From: Candidatus Sphingomonas phytovorans
GTDB lineage: Bacteria > Pseudomonadota > Alphaproteobacteria > Sphingomonadales > Sphingomonadaceae
NCBI GenBank assembly: GCA_029202385.1
Contig: CP119314.1
Coordinates: 250,501-314,500, forward strand
Reading direction: 5' to 3'
Length of the DNA stretch: 64,000 nt
Position numbers and translations under genes: made by a program. Positions 34,577 to 44,125 of the stretch are shown here, piece by piece. Position 1 is the first letter of the stretch. Each line of letters begins with the position of its first letter. The notes below the pieces were generated by a model, which made no database searches, was not told the DNA's origin, and saw only the letters and a program-made list of their open reading frames with translations.

Positions 34577-36216
34577 CCGGCGCTGGCCTCATCCCTTGGG
34601 CTATCGAAGCGCTGATCGCTTCGGCGATGCTGATGGTCGTGGTGCTCTTGCTGCGCGGGCCGGTGCGCCGCGCCTTTGGGCCTGACATCGCCTATGCGCT
34701 GTGGGCGCTGCCCGCGCTCCGGCTCTTCCTTCCGCCCCTGCCGCAATCCTGGCGCGAGATCGCAGTCGCGCCAGTGATCCGCGCGAGCGAGCAGATCACT
34801 GTCTATGTGATCGAACCGTTCGGCGGAGACGCCACCGCGCCCGTCGCTCAAAATCCCTCGCTTGGCCCCATATTGGTCTCGCTCTGGGTGCTGGGTGCGG
34901 TGGCGTTCATCGCCTGGCATGCGACCGCGCACGCCCGCTTCTGCCGCCGCATGCTGGCGGAGACATCGCGCGAGACGGAGATCGAGGGCGGAATCCAGCT
35001 GATCGAGACCGATGCCGCGAGTGGCCCGCTCGCCTTCGGCATCTGGCGTCGCTACGTCGCCTTCCCGCGCGACTTCACCGAGCGTTATGATCTCGATGAA
35101 CGGGATCTCGCGCTGGCCCATGAGCTTGGCCATCATCATCGCGGGGATCTGGTCGCCAACTGGATCGCGCTCGTCGTGCTCGCGCTGCATTGGTTCAACC
35201 CGATCGCCTGGCGCGCCTTCCGTGCCTTTCGGGCGGATCAGGAAATCGCCAACGACGCGCGTGTTCTCGCCGGCAAGAATCCGATGCTGCGGCACACCTA
35301 TGCCTGCGCGATCGTCAAGGCGGCCCATGGCGGCGCCGTTTCGGCCGCATGCCATCTCCATACGATAGAGGATCTGAAAGGGAGGCTGAGAATGCTGAGC
35401 ACCAACAGGACGTCGCGCCTGCGCCTCGTCAGCGGCTGTGCGACAGTCGCGATGCTGACCCTGGCCGGGTTGGGGGTCACCGCGTCGGGCACGCAGGCGG
35501 CCGAACGCGTGCGATCAGGCGTCGAAAAGGCGACGGGGGTCAGTCTGGCCGAGCTCAGCCCGATAGCCGCCGCTGCCTCTCCGGCGGAAGACGGCCCGGC
35601 ACCGACGCCGGCACCGGCTCCCGAGCCTGCGCCGATGCCGGCGCCAGCCCCGGTCGTTGCGATGAATGCTGCACCTGTGCCCATGCCGGTCCAGGCGATG
35701 AATGTTGCTCCGGCCGCGCCTTCTGCACCTCCCGCGCCTCCCGCGGCACCGTCGTGGAACGGTAACGGCAACGAGAACAGCACGACCATCAGCGTTTCGC
35801 CCGACGGCAAGGTCACCACGCGCAAGGTCGTGCGCATCACGCGCCGCGAAAAAGACGGCAAGCTAGTGACCGGCGATTTTCCCGATATGGCGAATATCCC
35901 CGAAGTCTCGTCCCGCAATTGCACGGGCGACGGCCGGCGCGGTGAGATGGTGACCAATGAGAAGAAGGGCGACAAGCGCGTCATTATCATCTGCACCAAC
36001 CGCATCGAGCGGGCCGCGCGTGAAGGCGCCGCGATTGCAGCGCAGAGCAAGGATATCCAACGCAACGCTTATCGGGGCGCGCTGGATGGTCTGCGCGCCG
36101 CCCAGGAAAACTTGCGGAACGATCAGGCGATGAACGAGACCGGACGCAGGGAAGCGATCAAGGCGCTCGACGGCGCGATCCGGGACATGGAGGCCAATCT
36201 GGCCGGGGTGAACTGA
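34573..36216 (+). CDS. M56-family membrane metallopeptidase/sensor with long C-terminal domain
   Basis: 547 residues from GTG 34573. N-terminal helices (IEALIASAMLMVVVLLL; PILVSLWVLGAVAFIAW), then the zinc motif HELGHHHRGD near residue 184 and ALHWFNPIAWRAFRAFRADQE, all typical of BlaR1/MecR1. After a last membrane segment comes a Pro/Ala linker (residues about 335-395) and a charged C-terminal part (about 400-547) ending in helices (DALRAAQENLRND-like). There is no penicillin-binding motif, so the ligand is unknown. Coupled to the BlaI repressor upstream. Confidence 0.88.
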   Translation: MTGAGLIPWAIEALIASAMLMVVVLLLRGPVRRAFGPDIAYALWALPALRLFLPPLPQSWREIAVAPVIRASEQITVYVIEPFGGDATAPVAQNPSLGPILVSLWVLGAVAFIAWHATAHARFCRRMLAETSRETEIEGGIQLIETDAASGPLAFGIWRRYVAFPRDFTERYDLDERDLALAHELGHHHRGDLVANWIALVVLALHWFNPIAWRAFRAFRADQEIANDARVLAGKNPMLRHTYACAIVKAAHGGAVSAACHLHTIEDLKGRLRMLSTNRTSRLRLVSGCATVAMLTLAGLGVTASGTQAAERVRSGVEKATGVSLAELSPIAAAASPAEDGPAPTPAPAPEPAPMPAPAPVVAMNAAPVPMPVQAMNVAPAAPSAPPAPPAAPSWNGNGNENSTTISVSPDGKVTTRKVVRITRREKDGKLVTGDFPDMANIPEVSSRNCTGDGRRGEMVTNEKKGDKRVIIICTNRIERAAREGAAIAAQSKDIQRNAYRGALDGLRAAQENLRNDQAMNETGRREAIKALDGAIRDMEANLAGVN

Positions 36217-36399
36217 GGCAGGAAACAGCCTTCTTCCTCTATTCCTTTCCTTGCTTGGGCAGAGGGTGAGGGGCCTTCTCGCGGCGGCGGGAAGACCCTT
36301 CGCCATTGTGATGAACCGGTATCGACGCAAAGCCGGGCTCTTCACCCTGCAAGCAGGGACAGGGTTGCGCCGCCGCTCGCGACCCGCCATCTGCACCGC

Positions 36400-37257
36400 A
36401 TGAGCGAGCAACTACCAGGCGTGGCCGAGCAGCTCGAGCCGCTCGTCGTCCGGGTGCTGGCAGCGAACCCGTCGCCTTTCACCTATACCGGCACGCAGAC
36501 CCATCTGGTCGGCACGACCGATCTGGCCGTAATTGATCCCGGGCCGGACGATGCCGGTCATGTCGAGGCGCTGGTCCGTGCGATTGCGGGCCGCCCGGTC
36601 GTCGCTATCGTCATCACTCATACGCATCGCGACCACAGCCCCGCCGCGCGGGCGCTAAAGGTCGCTACCGGTGCGCCGATCGTCGGCTGCGCTCCCCTCG
36701 CGCTCGACGATCTTGGGCCTCGCGCTGACGCTTCGTTCGACGCTGACTACGCGCCTGATCGTATCTTGGCTGAAGGAGAGTCGGTTTCAGGCGATGGCTG
36801 GACGCTCACCGCCGTCGCCACGCCCGGGCACACGTCGAATCATCTCGCTTTCGCGCTGCCCGAGGCCGGGGCGCTTTTCTCGGGCGACCATGTGATGGGC
36901 TGGTCGACCACCATCGTCTCGCCGCCCGACGGGGATATGGCGGCGTACATGGCCAGCCTCGACAAGCTGATGCACCGCGACGACCGCATCTATTATCCGG
37001 CGCATGGCGACCCGGTGGAGAATCCCAGGCGCCTCGTCCGCGGTATGATCGGCCATCGCAAGCAGCGCGAGGGCCAGATCCTGCGCCTGCTCCGTACCCA
37101 GCCCCAGGCGATCACGGCGATGGTAGAGCGCATGTATGTCGGCATCGACCCACGGCTCTTTCCCGCAGCGGAGCGATCGGTGCTTGCCCATCTGATCGAT
37201 CTGCGCGACCGGGGCCTCGTCTCGCTCAGAGGAGACGCCTGGGAGATGGCGGCATGA
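36400..37257 (+). CDS. MBL-fold metallo-hydrolase (LACTB2-like)
   Basis: 285 residues. The metallo-beta-lactamase signature is ITHTHRDHSPAAR; further metal ligands are TPGHTSNHLAF, FSGDHVMGWSTT and YYPAHGDPV. A C-terminal winged helix (residues about 215-280) places it with LACTB2/RNase-like hydrolases. The start ATG 36400 gives the normal length. Its stop overlaps the DUF4230 start (ATGA). Confidence 0.9.
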   Translation: MSEQLPGVAEQLEPLVVRVLAANPSPFTYTGTQTHLVGTTDLAVIDPGPDDAGHVEALVRAIAGRPVVAIVITHTHRDHSPAARALKVATGAPIVGCAPLALDDLGPRADASFDADYAPDRILAEGESVSGDGWTLTAVATPGHTSNHLAFALPEAGALFSGDHVMGWSTTIVSPPDGDMAAYMASLDKLMHRDDRIYYPAHGDPVENPRRLVRGMIGHRKQREGQILRLLRTQPQAITAMVERMYVGIDPRLFPAAERSVLAHLIDLRDRGLVSLRGDAWEMAA

Positions 37258-37937
37258 AGTTCCTCGGCAAGTTTGCCGGCGCGCTCGCGCTGATCGCCCT
37301 GTTCATCGCGGGCAGCTTCTGGGCGCTCGGCTATTATGTCAGCGGCAAGGTGAAGGGTCCCGATCCGGTGACGATCGCCAGCGCTTCGCTTCAGGGCCTG
37401 AAGGAACAGAACCGGCTTTCGGCCTTCGCCGCGCGCTTCGTGGCGGTGACCACGTCGACCCAGTCGCAATTCGGGCTGAGCGCGAAGAAGACGCTGATCA
37501 TGCCCGGTATGGTCCGCTACGAAGTCGATCTCGCCAAGCTGCGGCAAAAGGATGTGACCTGGGATGCCGGGACCCGCACGCTCGGCGTGGTCCTGCCGCC
37601 GGTCGAGGTCTCCGCGCCGCAGATCGATCTCACCCAGATGCGCGAATATGGCGAGGGCGGAATTCTCTCGACCTTCACCGATGCCGATTCGAAGCTGCAG
37701 GACGCAAATCGTCGCGCCGGGCAGCAAGAACTGGTGCGCCAGGCGCATGAAGCAATACCGCTGAATCTGGCGCGCGATGCGACTCGCCGTGCGGTCGAGC
37801 GCAGCTTCGCCATGCCGCTCAAGGCGGCGGGCATGGACGTGACGGTGAAGGTGCGCTTCGCCGACGAGGCAAAGGACAATAACGAGGTGTGGGACACGAC
37901 CCGCTCGCTCGACCAGGTTTTGGGAAACAGGAAGTAA
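37254..37937 (+). CDS. DUF4230-like membrane-anchored protein
   Basis: 227 residues. One N-terminal helix (LGKFAGALALIALFIAGSFWALGYY minus its ends) anchors a periplasmic part. The body, with KTLIMPGMVRYEVDLAKL, LGVVLPPVEVSAPQIDL and late VKVRFADEA, resembles DUF4230 proteins. Function unknown. It is coupled to the MBL hydrolase gene (ATGA) and followed 2 bp later by nadA, so it lies inside a nadA operon. Confidence 0.75.
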   Translation: MKFLGKFAGALALIALFIAGSFWALGYYVSGKVKGPDPVTIASASLQGLKEQNRLSAFAARFVAVTTSTQSQFGLSAKKTLIMPGMVRYEVDLAKLRQKDVTWDAGTRTLGVVLPPVEVSAPQIDLTQMREYGEGGILSTFTDADSKLQDANRRAGQQELVRQAHEAIPLNLARDATRRAVERSFAMPLKAAGMDVTVKVRFADEAKDNNEVWDTTRSLDQVLGNRK

Positions 37938-37939
37938 TC

Positions 37940-38950
37940 ATGGACGCACGTAACGGCATCGGCGGCACGCTCACCGGTCTCGATCTCCGCGCCGAGATCG
38001 ATCGGCTTCGCAAGGAGCGCAATGCCGTCATCCTCGCGCATTATTACCAGAAGCCGGAGATCCAGGATCTGGCCGATTTCGTGGGCGACAGCCTCGATCT
38101 CAGCCGCAAGGCGGAAGCGACCGACGCTGACGTCATCGCCTTTTGCGGCGTGCGCTTCATGGCCGAGACCGCCAAGATACTCTCGCCCCAGAAGATCGTG
38201 GTCCTGCCCGACATGAATGCGGGATGCAGCCTGGAGGACAGCTGTCCGCCCGAACAGTTCGCTGCTTTCCGCGCGGCGAATCCCGATCACATCGCGCTGA
38301 CTTACATCAACTCCTCGGCCGAGGTGAAAGCGCTGAGCGACGTGATCGTCACCAGCTCGTCCGCCGAGAAGATCCTCGCCCAGATTCCCGCCAGCCAGAA
38401 GATCATCTTCGGCCCGGACAAGAATCTCGGCGGCTATCTCGCCCGCAAGACCGGGCGCGACATGCTGCTCTGGCCGGGCGTATGCATCGTGCACGAGGCT
38501 TTCAGCGAGACCGAACTGCTCAAGCTCCAGCAGCTTCACCCCGGCGCGCCAGTCGTCGCGCATCCGGAATGCCCGCCCTATATCCTCGATCATGCCGATT
38601 ATGTCGGCTCGACCCGCGGTATCCTCGAATATGCGCTGGCCATGGAGGGCGACACGCTGATCGTCGCGACCGAGCCGCACATCATCCACCAGATGCAGAA
38701 GGCGGTGCCCGACAAGAACTTCATCGGTGCGCCCGGCGCGGACGGCAACTGCAACTGCAACATCTGCCCGTACATGGCGCTCAACACGATGGAGAAGCTC
38801 TACGTCGCCCTGCGCGACCTGGAGCCGCGCATCGAGATTGAGGAGGGCTTGCGCCTGCGCGCCAAGAAGAGCCTTGATGCGATGCTTTCGATGGCCAGCG
38901 CCACGGTCGGCATGGGTGATCTGGGCCCGGTGAAGGTCACCGGCGACTGA
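37940..38950 (+). CDS. nadA: Quinolinate synthase
   Basis: 336 residues from ATG 37940. AVILAHYYQKPEIQDLADFVGDSL-type start, the cluster-ligand Cys in DMNAGCSLEDSCPP, HPECPPYI and NCNCNICPYMALNT. The [4Fe-4S] enzyme condenses iminoaspartate with DHAP to quinolinate in NAD synthesis. nadC lies 2.8 kb downstream on the same strand, but nadB (aspartate oxidase) is not in the window. Confidence 0.96.
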   Translation: MDARNGIGGTLTGLDLRAEIDRLRKERNAVILAHYYQKPEIQDLADFVGDSLDLSRKAEATDADVIAFCGVRFMAETAKILSPQKIVVLPDMNAGCSLEDSCPPEQFAAFRAANPDHIALTYINSSAEVKALSDVIVTSSSAEKILAQIPASQKIIFGPDKNLGGYLARKTGRDMLLWPGVCIVHEAFSETELLKLQQLHPGAPVVAHPECPPYILDHADYVGSTRGILEYALAMEGDTLIVATEPHIIHQMQKAVPDKNFIGAPGADGNCNCNICPYMALNTMEKLYVALRDLEPRIEIEEGLRLRAKKSLDAMLSMASATVGMGDLGPVKVTGD

Positions 38951-38980
38951 GGCTGTCGAGGCGGAAGGGGAGGTAGGGCC

Positions 38981-39499
38981 ATGTTCTTCCGCAAGAAAAA
39001 AGCGACGCGGGACTTCGCCGACGCGCCGGTTGCGACCACGCCGTTCAGGCGGATCGTGACCGGGCATGATCGCGCCGGCTGGTCGATCCTGCGCAGCATC
39101 GATACGCTCCGGCCGGTCACCACTGGCACGGGGGAGGCGGCGCTGGCGCAGGTCTGGTCGACACCGGAAGTGCCGGCCAACCTCAATGACGATAGTGACG
39201 GGACCCGCGGGCCGGGGGATGAGGGCGGCTCGATGATCCGCGTCGTCGATTTCCTGCCGGGCCGTAAATCGCGGATGCACCGGAGCTGGTCGATCGATTA
39301 TGCGATCGTGCTCGACGGCGAGATCGAGCTTCAACTCGACGGCGGCGAAGTTGAGCATCTCGAGACCGGGGATATCGTCGTGCAGCGGGGCACCAGCCAT
39401 CTCTGGCGCAACCCAGGCAGTGAGCCGTGTCGTGTCGTCTTCGTGCTGATCGAAGCGATTCCCGTCGCGATCGAGGGGCATTTGCTTCGGGAGGAATAG
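38981..39499 (+). CDS. Cupin-domain protein
   Basis: 172 residues. The C-terminal half (residues about 85-165) is a cupin barrel: VVDFLPGRKSRMHRSWSIDY, AIVLDGEIELQLDGG, LETGDIVVQRGTSHLWRNPG, with the usual His/Glu/His metal set. The N-terminal half lacks a clear match, and an internal start at the cupin is possible, though ATG 38981 (preceded by GGGGAGGTAG) is favoured. Its role is unknown; it follows nadA by 30 bp. Confidence 0.8.
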   Translation: MFFRKKKATRDFADAPVATTPFRRIVTGHDRAGWSILRSIDTLRPVTTGTGEAALAQVWSTPEVPANLNDDSDGTRGPGDEGGSMIRVVDFLPGRKSRMHRSWSIDYAIVLDGEIELQLDGGEVEHLETGDIVVQRGTSHLWRNPGSEPCRVVFVLIEAIPVAIEGHLLREE

Positions 39500-39592
39500 C
39501 CCGTCCGCGCCAGTCTCGGCCCCTCGATGAGAGAGGAAGGGCATGCGCAAATGGTTAGCATTTCTCTAACTATTACCACCTAATCGGCGGGA

Positions 39593-39901
39593 ATGTTCCC
39601 TGCGACGCCTATGTTTTCCCACTCGTGCGTACTGATGCAAATAGCCGGAATCCTTCTGGTTTTTGCGATGCTTGCCTTTTATCCGCCGGCAACGGGGCGG
39701 ATGATCCTGATCCCGCTCGGGGGCGATCCCGCTGAGGCTCTGTCCTTCGCCCTTCGCGGTGGCGCATCGCTGGTCGGCCACGGCCCTTTTGCCGGATCGG
39801 TCGTGATCGATGGCCATCGCGGAGACTTTGTGAATACGCTCTACCGTCATCATATCCTGATGCTGGCGGCCCCCGCTGCGGGTTGTGGGGCCACGGCGTG
39901 A
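39593..39901 (+). CDS. Hypothetical protein coupled to a chemoreceptor gene
   Basis: 102 residues with one membrane helix ([18 protein letters not shown]) and a small following domain ([40 protein letters not shown]). The family is not recognised, though the pattern of a single anchor plus a ferredoxin-like domain is coherent. The stop TGA overlaps the GTG of the chemoreceptor gene (GTGA), which argues for real translation and co-expression. Confidence 0.6.
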   Translation: MFPATPMFSHSCVLMQIAGILLVFAMLAFYPPATGRMILIPLGGDPAEALSFALRGGASLVGHGPFAGSVVIDGHRGDFVNTLYRHHILMLAAPAAGCGATA

Positions 39902-41427
39902 GCGTCGTCGACCTGGATCGCCTGCGTCGGCGCGGCTTGAGGATCCTGGTGGTATCCGCCTGGCTGTGCGTGGTTGCGCTGCTCTCGATCGGACTGGCGC
40001 AAGGTGCCGCAAGCACCAGTGCCGTCGTCCTGATCGCGATCGCTGCTAATACCGCGCCGACCGTCATGGTGCTGCGCCGTCGCTACGACCGGAATGCGCG
40101 CCTGCTCATGGGCAGCCTGGCCGGACTGTACCCGGCGCTCGGCCTCTATCTGCTCGCCGGCCATCCGTGGCAGATGGACGGGCATATGTACTTCTTCGTG
40201 GCGCTCGCCGCGCTGATCGTGCTCTGCGACTGGCGGCCGATCGTGCTCGCGGCGGCCCTGATCGCCGTCCATCACCTGTTCCTGCAATATCTTGCGCCCG
40301 AATGGGTATTCACTGGCTCGGGCAATTTTGGCCGCGTCGTGATCCATGCTGTGGCGGTGATCCTGCAATGCGCCGTGCTCAGCTACGTCGCGATTCAGCT
40401 TCGCGGATTGCTGATCCGCCAGGCGGAGGCACGGCAGGAGAGCGAGAGGCTCGCGGCCGAAGCGATCGAAGGACGTCGCGAGACCGAGGCTGCGATGGTC
40501 GCTACACGAGCTGCGGAGTCCCGCGAAGCAGACGAGCGGCACCGGCGAGAAATATTGGAGGCTGAGGCTGCGGACCAGCGACGCGAGGAAATGCTCGCGC
40601 TTGCCGAGGCCTTTCATGCCTCGGTCGCCGAGATAGTCGGCGTCGTCGGCACGGCATCGGCGGAATTGGAAGGCTCAGCCCTGGCTCTCAACGAGCTCGC
40701 CCGCCGCGCCAGTCGCGAGACCAACGACACGGCGCAGGTCGCCTCCCGGTCCTCCGCCACCGCACGCGCGCTCGCGTCCGGGGTCGAGGAACTGACGACA
40801 TCGATCCTCGCCATTGCCGCAACGGTCGACCAGCAGGCGAAGCTGAGCGGTGACGCGCGGGCCATCTCTACCGCCGGCCACAACGCGGTGGGGGCGCTCG
40901 CCGAACGCACCACCGCGATATCGCGCTTCGCTGAATCGATCAGCGACATTGCCGGGCGCACCAATCTGCTTGCGCTCAATGCCACGATCGAGGCTGCGCG
41001 CGCCGGCGATGTCGGGCTTGGCTTCGCGGTCGTCGCGACTGAAGTGAAGCAACTCGCCGGCCAGACTTCGGGCGCGACGGGTGAGATCCGGCTACTCGCC
41101 GGTTCGGTAAAGGGCGGGGCCGACATCGCCTGTGATGCGCTTCAGGAAATCGAGTCGACGGTCGGGGAACTGGCCGAGGCCGCGCAGGAGATCAGGGTCG
41201 CGGTCGACCGCCAGCGCGTGACTGCCAGCCTGATCGAAGCGACTGCGCGCGATACCGCGTCGGGGGCGGGTCTGATGACCGAGCGGATCGCCGGCGTTGT
41301 CGCGGTCGCTGGCGATACGGAGAAATTGTCCGGTCGTGTGTCGGGCGCCGCCACGAGCCTGTCCGGCACGGCACGTGACCTGCAACAGGCCACCGAGCAG
41401 TTCGTCGCTCAACTCCGCGCTGCCTGA
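39898..41427 (+). CDS. Methyl-accepting chemotaxis protein
   Basis: 509 residues from GTG 39898. An N-terminal block of about five to six helices (to residue 175) includes a conserved-looking [14 protein letters not shown] loop. There is no large periplasmic domain. A coiled coil and the MCP signalling domain follow, with the hairpin tip [20 protein letters not shown]. It would signal to CheA/CheW; the sensed input may be within the membrane. No other che genes are adjacent. Confidence 0.88.
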   Translation: MSVVDLDRLRRRGLRILVVSAWLCVVALLSIGLAQGAASTSAVVLIAIAANTAPTVMVLRRRYDRNARLLMGSLAGLYPALGLYLLAGHPWQMDGHMYFFVALAALIVLCDWRPIVLAAALIAVHHLFLQYLAPEWVFTGSGNFGRVVIHAVAVILQCAVLSYVAIQLRGLLIRQAEARQESERLAAEAIEGRRETEAAMVATRAAESREADERHRREILEAEAADQRREEMLALAEAFHASVAEIVGVVGTASAELEGSALALNELARRASRETNDTAQVASRSSATARALASGVEELTTSILAIAATVDQQAKLSGDARAISTAGHNAVGALAERTTAISRFAESISDIAGRTNLLALNATIEAARAGDVGLGFAVVATEVKQLAGQTSGATGEIRLLAGSVKGGADIACDALQEIESTVGELAEAAQEIRVAVDRQRVTASLIEATARDTASGAGLMTERIAGVVAVAGDTEKLSGRVSGAATSLSGTARDLQQATEQFVAQLRAA

Positions 41428-41784
41428 AGCGTGGAAGATCTGACCGGGCGTGTAGCCCGGCAACGCGACGTGCCACCTGCGTGGATGGCATACCGGCTTA
41501 GCTGTCGCAGAATCGGTGGTGGAGTCCTCGGGCCAGCCCGCCCGGCCGATAGGGGCATCAGCCGGCGACCACCAAGAGCTGCGGTTTCGGCACCGGCAGC
41601 ACGAACCCCTCCGCCGCGGCGAGCATGAAAAAATTGCCCTGATATTTGCTCGGGGCAGTCCGTGAATCATCCTCGGAATAACGTTTGCGACTTCGTCGAG
41701 ATCGTGGATTCAGGCTCGGACAGGCTGTCCCGAGCCGCGACAATATGCCAGACCCCGCCGGGCTGATCGGGAGCAGGGCGAATC
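41428..41784. other. Gene-free stretch between the chemoreceptor and nadC
   Basis: About 357 bp. Two hairpins are seen: CCGGGC/GCCCGG at 41444-41460 just after the chemoreceptor gene (possible terminator) and an imperfect GGCTCGG...CCGAGCC dyad near 41712-41735. A local AT-rich patch lies near 41626-41650. No supported gene. Confidence 0.4.
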
Positions 41785-42669
41785 ATGAGCTCGGATGTAA
41801 TTTGCGATGTGCGGGAAGACCGCACCTTCTTCATCGATCGCTTCGATCTCGACGCCTTTGTTGCGGCGACGCTGGCGGAGGATCTGGGCGACGCGGGGGA
41901 TATTACCTCGATCGCCGTGATTCCGGCGGATGCGCGCTTCACCGGCGTGATGGACAGTCGGGATGCGATCGTCGTTGCCGGCCTGCCCATTGCGGAGGCC
42001 TTTTTCCGCGCGCTCGACCCGGAGGTACGGATCGAGCGGCTGGTACAGGACGGTGACAGGGTCGCGGCCGGCACTGATCTGATGCGACTTGAGGGCAGTG
42101 CGCGCGCGATGCTCACCGCCGAGCGCTCGGCGCTCAACACGGTGCAGCATCTCTCGGGCATCGCGACGCTGACGCGCAGCTATGTCGACAAGATCCTCGG
42201 TACCGGCGCGATCCTGCTCGACACCCGCAAGACGATTCCCGGACTGCGCGTGCTGGAGAAATATGCGACGCGCATGGGTGGCGCGACCAATCATCGCATG
42301 GGCCTGTGGGATGCCGCGATGATCAAGGACAACCATGTCGCGGTCGCCGGCGGCGTCGGCGAGGCGGTGCGCCGCGCGAAGGTCGCGGGGATCGGGCGAA
42401 TCATCGTCGAGGTCGATTCGGTCGACCAGATCGAGCCGGCGCTGGCCGCGGGTGCCACGCATCTGCTCCTCGACAATATGGACCCGCCGATGTTGCGCGG
42501 CGCCGTCACGCTGATTGGCGGCCGCGTGCCGGCAGAAGCATCGGGTAAGGTTCGCCTGGAGACGATCCGCGCCATCGCTGAAACCGGGGTGACCTATATC
42601 AGTGTCGGCCGGCTGACCCAGTCGGCGCCCGCTGCGGATATCGGCCTGGATTTCACCGCTGCCCGCTGA
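41785..42669 (+). CDS. nadC: Nicotinate-nucleotide pyrophosphorylase (quinolinate phosphoribosyltransferase)
   Basis: 294 residues. AAT-LAEDLGDAGDITS near the start, ERSALNTVQHLSGIATLTRS, LDTRKTIPGLRVLEKYATRM with the PRPP-binding TRKT, MIKDNHVAVAGG and VEVDSVDQIEPAL are all conserved. It converts quinolinate to NaMN. On the same strand as nadA, but separated from it by a cupin and the chemoreceptor pair. Confidence 0.96.
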   Translation: MSSDVICDVREDRTFFIDRFDLDAFVAATLAEDLGDAGDITSIAVIPADARFTGVMDSRDAIVVAGLPIAEAFFRALDPEVRIERLVQDGDRVAAGTDLMRLEGSARAMLTAERSALNTVQHLSGIATLTRSYVDKILGTGAILLDTRKTIPGLRVLEKYATRMGGATNHRMGLWDAAMIKDNHVAVAGGVGEAVRRAKVAGIGRIIVEVDSVDQIEPALAAGATHLLLDNMDPPMLRGAVTLIGGRVPAEASGKVRLETIRAIAETGVTYISVGRLTQSAPAADIGLDFTAAR

Positions 42670-42730
42670 CGGTTGCGTGAGAACAAAAGAGGACTAAGCT
42701 GGCGACGATAACGTCGGGAGAGGGCGAGTC

Positions 42731-42889
42731 GTGGAACGGGCGAAATCGATCGTGATGCTTGAGCGCGGCTATCTCGGCGCGGTCGCGCCAGGCCCGGTGT
42801 GGCCGGCGCTGCGGTCGGTCGCGATCTGGTTCCTCTTCCGACTGGATACCCGGGCCTGGTTCGGCGAGAAGCTGGAGGGCAGCGCCTGA
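42731..42889 (+). CDS. 52-residue protein, internally shortened relative of the next gene
   Basis: GTG 42731 is preceded by GGGAGAGGG. The N-terminus AKSIVMLERGYLGAVA resembles PTSIIQFERFYLAAIG of the next protein, and the C-terminus LFRLDTRAWFGEKLEGSA resembles LFRGDARPWFGAKTGAGA. The whole four-helix core between them is missing. This points to a duplication followed by a large in-frame internal deletion, leaving one short hydrophobic segment. Whether it is functional is unknown. Confidence 0.5.
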   Translation: MERAKSIVMLERGYLGAVAPGPVWPALRSVAIWFLFRLDTRAWFGEKLEGSA

Positions 42890-42943
42890 AGCGAGCGTCG
42901 GTCGGCGGGTCGACATCATGGAATCAACCGGGGGAAAGAATCG

Positions 42944-43360
42944 ATGATCAGGCCGACGTCCATCATCCAGTTCGAACGTTTCTATCTCGCCGCGATCGGC
43001 GTCGATGCCGTCAATACGATCCTGTCCTGGTCCGACCAGCAGGAACGGGCGTTGTTGCACCACCAGATGTTTGGTGACCTTACCCTGCCGTTGACGACGG
43101 TGGCTGGATTCAGCCTCGCATTATTGCTGTGGTTCCTCGTCGCCCGGCAGGGCAGCGCCATCGCCAAATGGGCTCTCGCCATCTTCGTGGGGCTGGCCCT
43201 TGCCTGGACGCTTTATGCGATTCCGACCGGCCATTATTCGATTGGGCTGAGCGGCCTGCTGGGCCTTTTCTCGACGGTGCTCCAGGCTTATGCGGTCGCG
43301 ATGTTGTTTCGCGGCGACGCCAGGCCCTGGTTCGGTGCAAAGACGGGAGCTGGCGCATGA
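42944..43360 (+). CDS. Four-helix membrane protein, family not recognised
   Basis: 138 residues from ATG 42944 (GGGGGAAAG upstream). About four membrane helices: YLAAIGVDAVNTILSW, TVAGFSLALLLWFLVA, WALAIFVGLALAWTLY and GLSGLLGLFSTVLQAYAVAM. The C-terminus is RPWFGAKTGAGA. No catalytic residues were noted. Its stop overlaps the ATG of the RNase T2 gene (ATGA), so the two are coupled. Confidence 0.75.
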   Translation: MIRPTSIIQFERFYLAAIGVDAVNTILSWSDQQERALLHHQMFGDLTLPLTTVAGFSLALLLWFLVARQGSAIAKWALAIFVGLALAWTLYAIPTGHYSIGLSGLLGLFSTVLQAYAVAMLFRGDARPWFGAKTGAGA

Positions 43361-44070
43361 AGTCCCTATCGATCGTCACGGTTCTGCTCGCCGCCATGCC
43401 GGCCGTCGCCGGGGCCCAGGCCTATAAATGCGAGGTTCCTGCCAATCTCGCGCGTCCGCGTCCGGATTTGCCGTCGCGGAGCGAGCCGAAGCGTGTGTTG
43501 CCGATCGGCGGCTATACGCTCGCCGTCACCTGGGTCCCGCAATATTGCCATGAAAATGCCCGCAGCCCCTCGGCCCGGCTGGAATGCGGCAGCGGCAATC
43601 GTTTCGGCTTCACGCTGCATGGGCTCTGGCCGGATGGCGTGGGCAAGGAATGGCCGCAATATTGCACGCCGACCGCGCTCCTGCCGCGCAAGCTGGTCAG
43701 CCAGCATCTCTGCGCGACACCGTCCGTGCAATTGCTGCAGCACGAATGGGCAAAGCATGGCACGTGCATGCGCACGACGCCCGCCGCCTATTTCGCGCGC
43801 TCGACCGGTCTCTATGCGAAGCTGCGCTATCCGGACATGGACGCGCTCTCCAGGCGCCCGGCGTTGACGGCCGGCGGCTTCGCCGAGGCGATGGCCACCG
43901 CCAATCCCGGTTTGCCGGCGGCGGCGATCCGCGTGACCGCCAACCGTCAGGGCTGGCTCGACGAATTGTGGATCTGCCTCGACAAGAGCTTTGCCTATGA
44001 GCGGTGCAAGGCGGGGAGCGGCGGCTTGCCGGCAAATGCAGCGCTCAAGATCTGGCGCGGACCACGCTGA
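43357..44070 (+). CDS. Secreted T2-family ribonuclease
   Basis: 237 residues from ATG 43357. Signal peptide (MKSLSIVTVLLAAMPAVAGA), then the two active-site blocks of RNase T2: FTLHGLWPDG (first catalytic His) and HEWAKHGTCM (second His, Glu, Lys, His). Several Cys suggest disulfides. It would cleave RNA in the periplasm or outside, giving 2',3'-cyclic then 3'-phosphates. It is coupled to the four-helix membrane protein upstream. Confidence 0.93.
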   Translation: MKSLSIVTVLLAAMPAVAGAQAYKCEVPANLARPRPDLPSRSEPKRVLPIGGYTLAVTWVPQYCHENARSPSARLECGSGNRFGFTLHGLWPDGVGKEWPQYCTPTALLPRKLVSQHLCATPSVQLLQHEWAKHGTCMRTTPAAYFARSTGLYAKLRYPDMDALSRRPALTAGGFAEAMATANPGLPAAAIRVTANRQGWLDELWICLDKSFAYERCKAGSGGLPANAALKIWRGPR

Positions 44071-44125
44071 GGCGCAGTTTCGGTTTCGCCGGCGAGTAAT
44101 GTGCTCGCAATCGGCGCCCATTATT

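Noticed and set aside
37517..39550. 677-codon minus-strand frame opposite nadA
   Set aside because: Covers several real plus-strand genes and reads as composition-driven antisense.
41558..41626. Short minus-strand frame ending PKPQLLVVAG
   Set aside because: Only about 22 codons, no ribosome site and no recognised family.
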